The notes beneath the pieces are model-generated. The model had not been told where the DNA came from, ran no database searches, and worked only from the letters and a program-made list of their open reading frames with translations. Below are positions 5,808 to 8,396 of a stretch of DNA of 8,396 bases, piece after piece (positions within the stretch are counted from its first letter, which is position 1; each line of letters begins with the position of its first letter). Both the position numbers and the translations under genes were made by a program. The stretch comes from JAUWVG01 sp964633715 (GTDB lineage: Bacteria > Acidobacteriota > Aminicenantia > Aminicenantales > Aminicenantaceae), in NCBI GenBank assembly GCA_964633715.1, contig CAZWHQ010000091.1:1-8396 (forward strand), written 5' to 3'.

Positions 5808-6986
5808 TTAGCTGGAGAATTCTCCACTCCAAAGCGCGTGAAAAAAATCTTTATATGGGAGAATGTCCACATTTTCAAATCTTCTCGGTCTCGGCTCAAG
5901 GCTCACACATAAATACCGCTTCAGCTTCCGTTCCTCAGCCAGCATCATAAGAGCTTTCACATCACTACGAGAAATATTCTCTTTGGCTTTAACTTCAACT
6001 GCCGTATGGTCACCGATAATAAAATCCACTTCAAATCCCGAAGTCGAGCGCCAATAACTTAAGGATTCTTCAGATTGGTAATCCCTATAACTGAGGAGTT
6101 CGTGCATAACTAAAGTCTCGAAAGCTTCCCCGAATTCGGGAGTTCCCGGACGGAATTCACGCCCTTGAAGTGCCGCCACGACTCCCACATCAAAAAAGTA
6201 ATATTTCGAGGAGGCCAGAGGCTTTCTTTTCTTCGTTTTTTTCCATGCAGGCAGTTCATGAAGAATAAGGGTGTCTTTAAGAATTTCAAAATATTCATAC
6301 ACGGTGGTCCTTGCAACTTGAGCATCGTTAGAGACATTTGTAAAATTGACGATAGTGCCGTTACAAAAAGCAGCCACTTTTAAAAAACGACTGAATGCGG
6401 GGACGTTCCGGACAAATCCTTCAGCTACAATTTCCTGTTGAAGATACAACCCGGTATAAGCCTTAAGATCGGAGAGGGGATCATCCGAGAAGTAGATCGA
6501 AGGTAAAAGTCCTCTCTCAACAGCGCGCAGAAAGTCATACCGATCTCCCAACTCAGAAAAGGTCAATGGATGTAAGTATTTTGTCCGGGCACGCCCTCCC
6601 AAAAGATTGACTCCTCCTTGACGCAGCTTGCGGGCACTTGACCCAGTCAGAAGAAAATGAATACCCTTTTCTTCAATGAGACGGTGAACTTCATTGAGTA
6701 ATTCCGGTAGACGCTGAACTTCATCGATAACAACTATTCGATCATCCGCCAAAACCTCCTGGGCAATCCGACCAGGGTTTTGACTGAGAGAGAGGTAAAT
6801 CGAAGAGTCGAGAAGATCATAGACCCGGACTTTCTCCATAGTACGACGAATGAGAAAAGTTTTCCCTGTTTGACGGGGTCCAAAAAGAAAATGAGACTTT
6901 TTCTCAAGAAGAAGAGGCAGGTCCAACAGGCGATGCACATAATTGGCATCTTCCTTGGATTTCTTTTCTGGCTCTTTCATCGTCAT
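5808..6986 (-). CDS. AAA ATPase, DUF4143 family (392 aa)
   Basis: This is a full-length member of the widespread AAA + DUF4143 proteins, whose cellular role is largely unknown; relatives are common in mobile or accessory DNA. Visible motifs are Walker A GPRQTGKT (36-43), Walker B RIVVIDEV (83-90), sensor 1 LLTGSSARKLR (112-122) and the GGRA loop (130-133). A winged-helix-like part follows, with NDAQVARTTVYEYFEIL (220-236). The C-terminal DUF4143 segment holds the PD-(D/E)XK nuclease-like residues in GFEVDFIIG (Asp321) and AVEVKAK (Glu331, Lys333). All motifs are intact, so ATP binding is very likely; nuclease activity is not implied. There are two candidate starts, 6986 and 6980. No ribosome binding site precedes either, and the promoter places transcription at about 6982, so a leaderless message starting at 6980 is plausible. 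It stands alone, with remnants on both sides. Confidence 0.92.
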   Translation of the reverse strand: MTMKEPEKKSKEDANYVHRLLDLPLLLEKKSHFLFGPRQTGKTFLIRRTMEKVRVYDLLDSSIYLSLSQNPGRIAQEVLADDRIVVIDEVQRLPELLNEVHRLIEEKGIHFLLTGSSARKLRQGGVNLLGGRARTKYLHPLTFSELGDRYDFLRAVERGLLPSIYFSDDPLSDLKAYTGLYLQQEIVAEGFVRNVPAFSRFLKVAAFCNGTIVNFTNVSNDAQVARTTVYEYFEILKDTLILHELPAWKKTKKRKPLASSKYYFFDVGVVAALQGREFRPGTPEFGEAFETLVMHELLSYRDYQSEESLSYWRSTSGFEVDFIIGDHTAVEVKAKENISRSDVKALMMLAEERKLKRYLCVSLEPRPRRFENVDILPYKDFFHALWSGEFSS

Positions 6987-7009
6987 TTATTGTGATATAT
7001 GACGATGAA
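6976..7009. repeat. Perfect 11-bp inverted repeat over the ATPase promoter and start codon
   Basis: TTCATCGTCAT (6976-6986) and ATGACGATGAA (6999-7009) are exact reverse complements separated by 12 bases. The right arm lies in the -35/-10 spacer and the left arm on the first codons, with the -10 box in between. The position suits an operator for a dimeric repressor, possibly autoregulatory. An RNA hairpin is less likely, because only the left arm would be transcribed from this promoter. Confidence 0.55.
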
Positions 7010-7017
7010 GATGTCAA
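6989..7017 (-). promoter_or_regulatory. Promoter of the AAA ATPase gene
   Basis: A consensus -35 box TTGACA (7012-7017, minus strand) is followed by a 17-base spacer and a -10 box CACAAT (6989-6994, 4 of 6 matches). Transcription is expected near 6982, at the two start codons, which agrees with the absence of a ribosome binding site. The spacer and the start codon are covered by the arms of a perfect inverted repeat. Confidence 0.55.
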
Positions 7018-7174
7018 TAAGAAATATTTTCTGCAGCATGGACACCCTTTGGACCAAGCGTCTGGAAGTGACTCAAGTTGAAATTAAGTGTACTAAAATG
7101 GGACTTGATTTCGAAGACAGATTGCGCTCGCATTTTCTCAGGCTTGATATTCTATATAATTTAATTGCATCAGG
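7018..7174 (+). other. Gene-free stretch upstream of the ATPase promoter
   Basis: No supported gene lies here. A long plus-strand open frame (6999-7439) crosses it but runs antisense through the propeller remnant, and a 39-codon minus-strand frame (7014-7133) has no ribosome binding site. Confidence 0.5.
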
Positions 7175-7196
7175 GAGGAGATATGAAGGTCTCCTC
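7175..7196 (+). terminator. Hairpin after the beta-propeller remnant, possible terminator
   Basis: GAGGAGA (7175-7181) and TCTCCTC (7190-7196) form a perfect 7-bp stem with an 8-base loop, 18 bases past the stop of the minus-strand propeller remnant. A T-run (7197-7200) follows on the plus strand, with more T-rich DNA beyond. On the minus strand only a run of A precedes the stem, so it would be a weak terminator for the propeller gene. No plus-strand gene ends here. Confidence 0.4.
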
Positions 7197-7197
7197 T

Positions 7198-7215
7198 TTT
7201 ATCTGATCTCAGTTT
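7198..7215 (-). repeat. 18-base sequence at the 3' end of a beta-propeller remnant, copy 2
   Basis: The plus-strand sequence TTTATCTGATCTCAGTTT differs at one base from 5386-5403. It touches the stop codon of the propeller remnant and the T-run of the hairpin. Confidence 0.5.
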
Positions 7216-7780
7216 TAATAATTCCGGGTGACTTTGTAGCGTCTGACATATTTGTAACCGTCTTCGTCTTCTTCTATGGAAAAAAGTTTATTGTTTTTAA
7301 ATGTTCCAAACAGAAATTTTTCATCAAGAGTAATTTTTGCTATATATTTTCCCTCGTCATCAAAAACATCAAAATAATGTTTATTGCTCTTTTCCACTTC
7401 CACAAATCGATGGACAAAAATTCGACCTTCTTCATCTAAGATAAATCCCTGGAAGGGAGCGTAATTTTTTGGAATGATTAAATCAAATTGTTTTGTAGTT
7501 GGGACTTTTCCAAACCATTTCTTCATCAATCTCATATATTCAACTTTGGTGAGTTCTATAGGAGTAAATTCCTTTGTGATTTTTTTTATATATTTTCCGT
7601 ATTCATCATGGATAAAGAGATCATATTTCGGACTTGTCATAACACCCCATACAATTTCACTTTTTGGACCAATTCCCATTTAAGATCAGTGTTAAAGGTA
7701 TAAATAAAGATATTAACTTTAGGGAACTTTAGCATAGGTATAGACGTGTAGGTGAAGACACTTTCCATCTCATTGTCCAA
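7215..7780 (-). pseudogene. 6-bladed beta-propeller protein, C-terminal part with frameshift
   Basis: This is the 3' half of a BF3886-like propeller gene. From about 7780 one frame reads MESVFTYTSIPMLKFPKVNI then FIYTFNTDLKW, ending at 7676. The frame shifted by one base then reads GIGPKSEIVWGVMTSPKYDL, HDEYGKYIKKITKEFTPIEL, NYAPFQGFILDEEGRIFVHR, DVFDDEGKYIAKITLDE and YKYVRRYKVTRNY to the TAA at 7215. Repeats of the DEEGRIFV and DDEGKYIAKI kind are individual blade strands. Losing one G in AAATGGGAATT explains the switch. The 154-aa frame from 7679 has no ribosome binding site and begins in mid-blade, so it is not a gene by itself. It is the downstream part of the mosaic at 7770-8396. Confidence 0.75.
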
Positions 7781-8396
7781 TTATTTTAAGAAAATTTCCG
7801 TCTTTATTAAAAATTTTAATATTCGCTGCTTTTTTATCCAAAATATAAATATTGCCGGCGTCATCAATAACAAGGGAAACAATATTTTGGAACATCTCTT
7901 CTTCCGGTTCCGCAGATTTTCTCTCTATAGATAATTCTTCCTCTATGAAGAATACATTGTTTTTGTAAATAGGGTCTTTAGGATTGTTGACAACTGTCAC
8001 TCCATCCTCTACGGCAACAATGGATTGAAAAGGAGTATGGAATTCAGGAAAAAAGGCTGCCGCCCTCATAAACTCAGGCAACGGATTTAAAATCTTTGTT
8101 TTGTAGTCTTCGGAGATTGGGATTTCTGCAAGCTCTTTTTGAATCTTTTGTATTATCTTTCCGTTCGAATCAAAGACCCAAATTTCATATCCCCTGTTCT
8201 CGTTGGCCACATAGATGTTATCTTTTGAGGAGCTCCAACAGAAAAATGGATCTGAAACCTTGATTTTTTTCGGATTCATTTCAAAGCTAAATTGATCAAT
8301 GACATGTAATTCCTCGAAATCCTGATTCAGCAATTTTAAGGAAAGGGTATATACGGCAGTCTCATTGACCGGTTCAAAAATCATTCCCACAGCCAG
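7770..8396 (-). pseudogene. Chimeric 6-bladed beta-propeller fragment, runs off the right edge
   Basis: The frame is open at the window edge (LAVGMIFEPVNETAVYTLSL) and ends with KIIGQ and a TGA at 7770. Numbering from the GTG at 8390, residues 1-127 read like the middle blades of one propeller type (VANENRGYEIWVFDSNGKII, PEFHTPFQSIVAV). Residues about 128-206 instead read like the mature N-terminus and first blade of a second type: EDGVTVVNNPKDP, FFIEEELSI, VIDDAGNIYILDKKAANIKI and FNKDGNFLKIIGQ, which normally continues into GQGPGE. Here the propeller continues in another frame with much later sequence, so about 90-100 residues are missing. The piece therefore looks like an in-frame fusion of two neighbouring paralogues followed by a second, disrupting deletion. 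The boundary near 8009 is inferred from family memory and may shift by some residues. Confidence 0.65.

Noticed and set aside
7014..7133. 39-aa minus-strand small ORF starting with an ATG
   Set aside because: No ribosome binding site, it overlaps the ATPase -35 box, and no protein-like pattern is convincing.
6999..7439. 146-codon plus-strand open frame
   Set aside because: Its second half is antisense to a clear beta-propeller coding sequence, and its start is the arm of the inverted repeat with no ribosome binding site.
1..8396. CRISPR arrays, tRNA, rRNA, complete insertion sequences or prophage genes
   Set aside because: No regularly spaced repeats, cloverleaf, rRNA-like tract or transposase frame was seen on either strand.

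Overview
The window reads as AT-rich bacterial DNA in which almost every real gene lies on the minus strand. Several protein types point to an Acidobacteriota / Candidatus Aminicenantes-like organism. These are secreted 6-bladed beta-propeller (BF3886-like) proteins, the C-terminus of a VWFA-related (TIGR03436-type) protein with the secreted protein that often follows it, and a winged-helix protein ending in the arginine-rich tail that closes with TGKPL. This assignment rests on memory of those families, not on a search.

Only four genes are complete and look intact. They are a secreted 240-aa protein of unknown role (101-823), a secreted 289-aa LolA-like protein (1625-2494), a large N-terminally anchored membrane protein of unknown family (3483-5243) and an AAA ATPase of the DUF4143 type (5808-6986). 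The first codons of a lipoprotein run off the left edge (1-73). The space between these genes is largely a graveyard of broken genes: the 3' part of a SAM methyltransferase (892-1254), a winged-helix regulator with an internal deletion and a frameshift (1258-1470), the tail of a following gene (1478-1564), the tail of a VWFA-related protein with an in-frame stop (2506-2760), the C-terminal half of tatC (3015-3428), a beta-propeller lipoprotein reduced to its two ends (5397-5674), and a mosaic of two beta-propeller genes broken by a deletion and frameshifts (7215-8396).

Regulatory structure is visible at two places. The 240-aa gene and the large membrane protein have similar promoters with a -35 box, a 15-16 nt spacer and a -10 box. 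Each -10 box runs into the same 15-base sequence at the presumed transcription start. This argues that the membrane protein starts at the ATG at 5243 and not at the more upstream TTG at 5297. The ATPase gene has a TTGACA-17-CACAAT promoter wrapped by a perfect 11-bp inverted repeat that covers the start codon, and it has no ribosome binding site, which suggests a repressible and perhaps leaderless transcript.

The intact secreted and membrane genes do not form a recognisable pathway. I see no CRISPR array, tRNA, rRNA or complete insertion sequence. The main message is gene decay: at least seven remnants in 8.4 kb. Two of them belong to one expanded beta-propeller family, and they share a near-identical 18-base sequence at their 3' ends.
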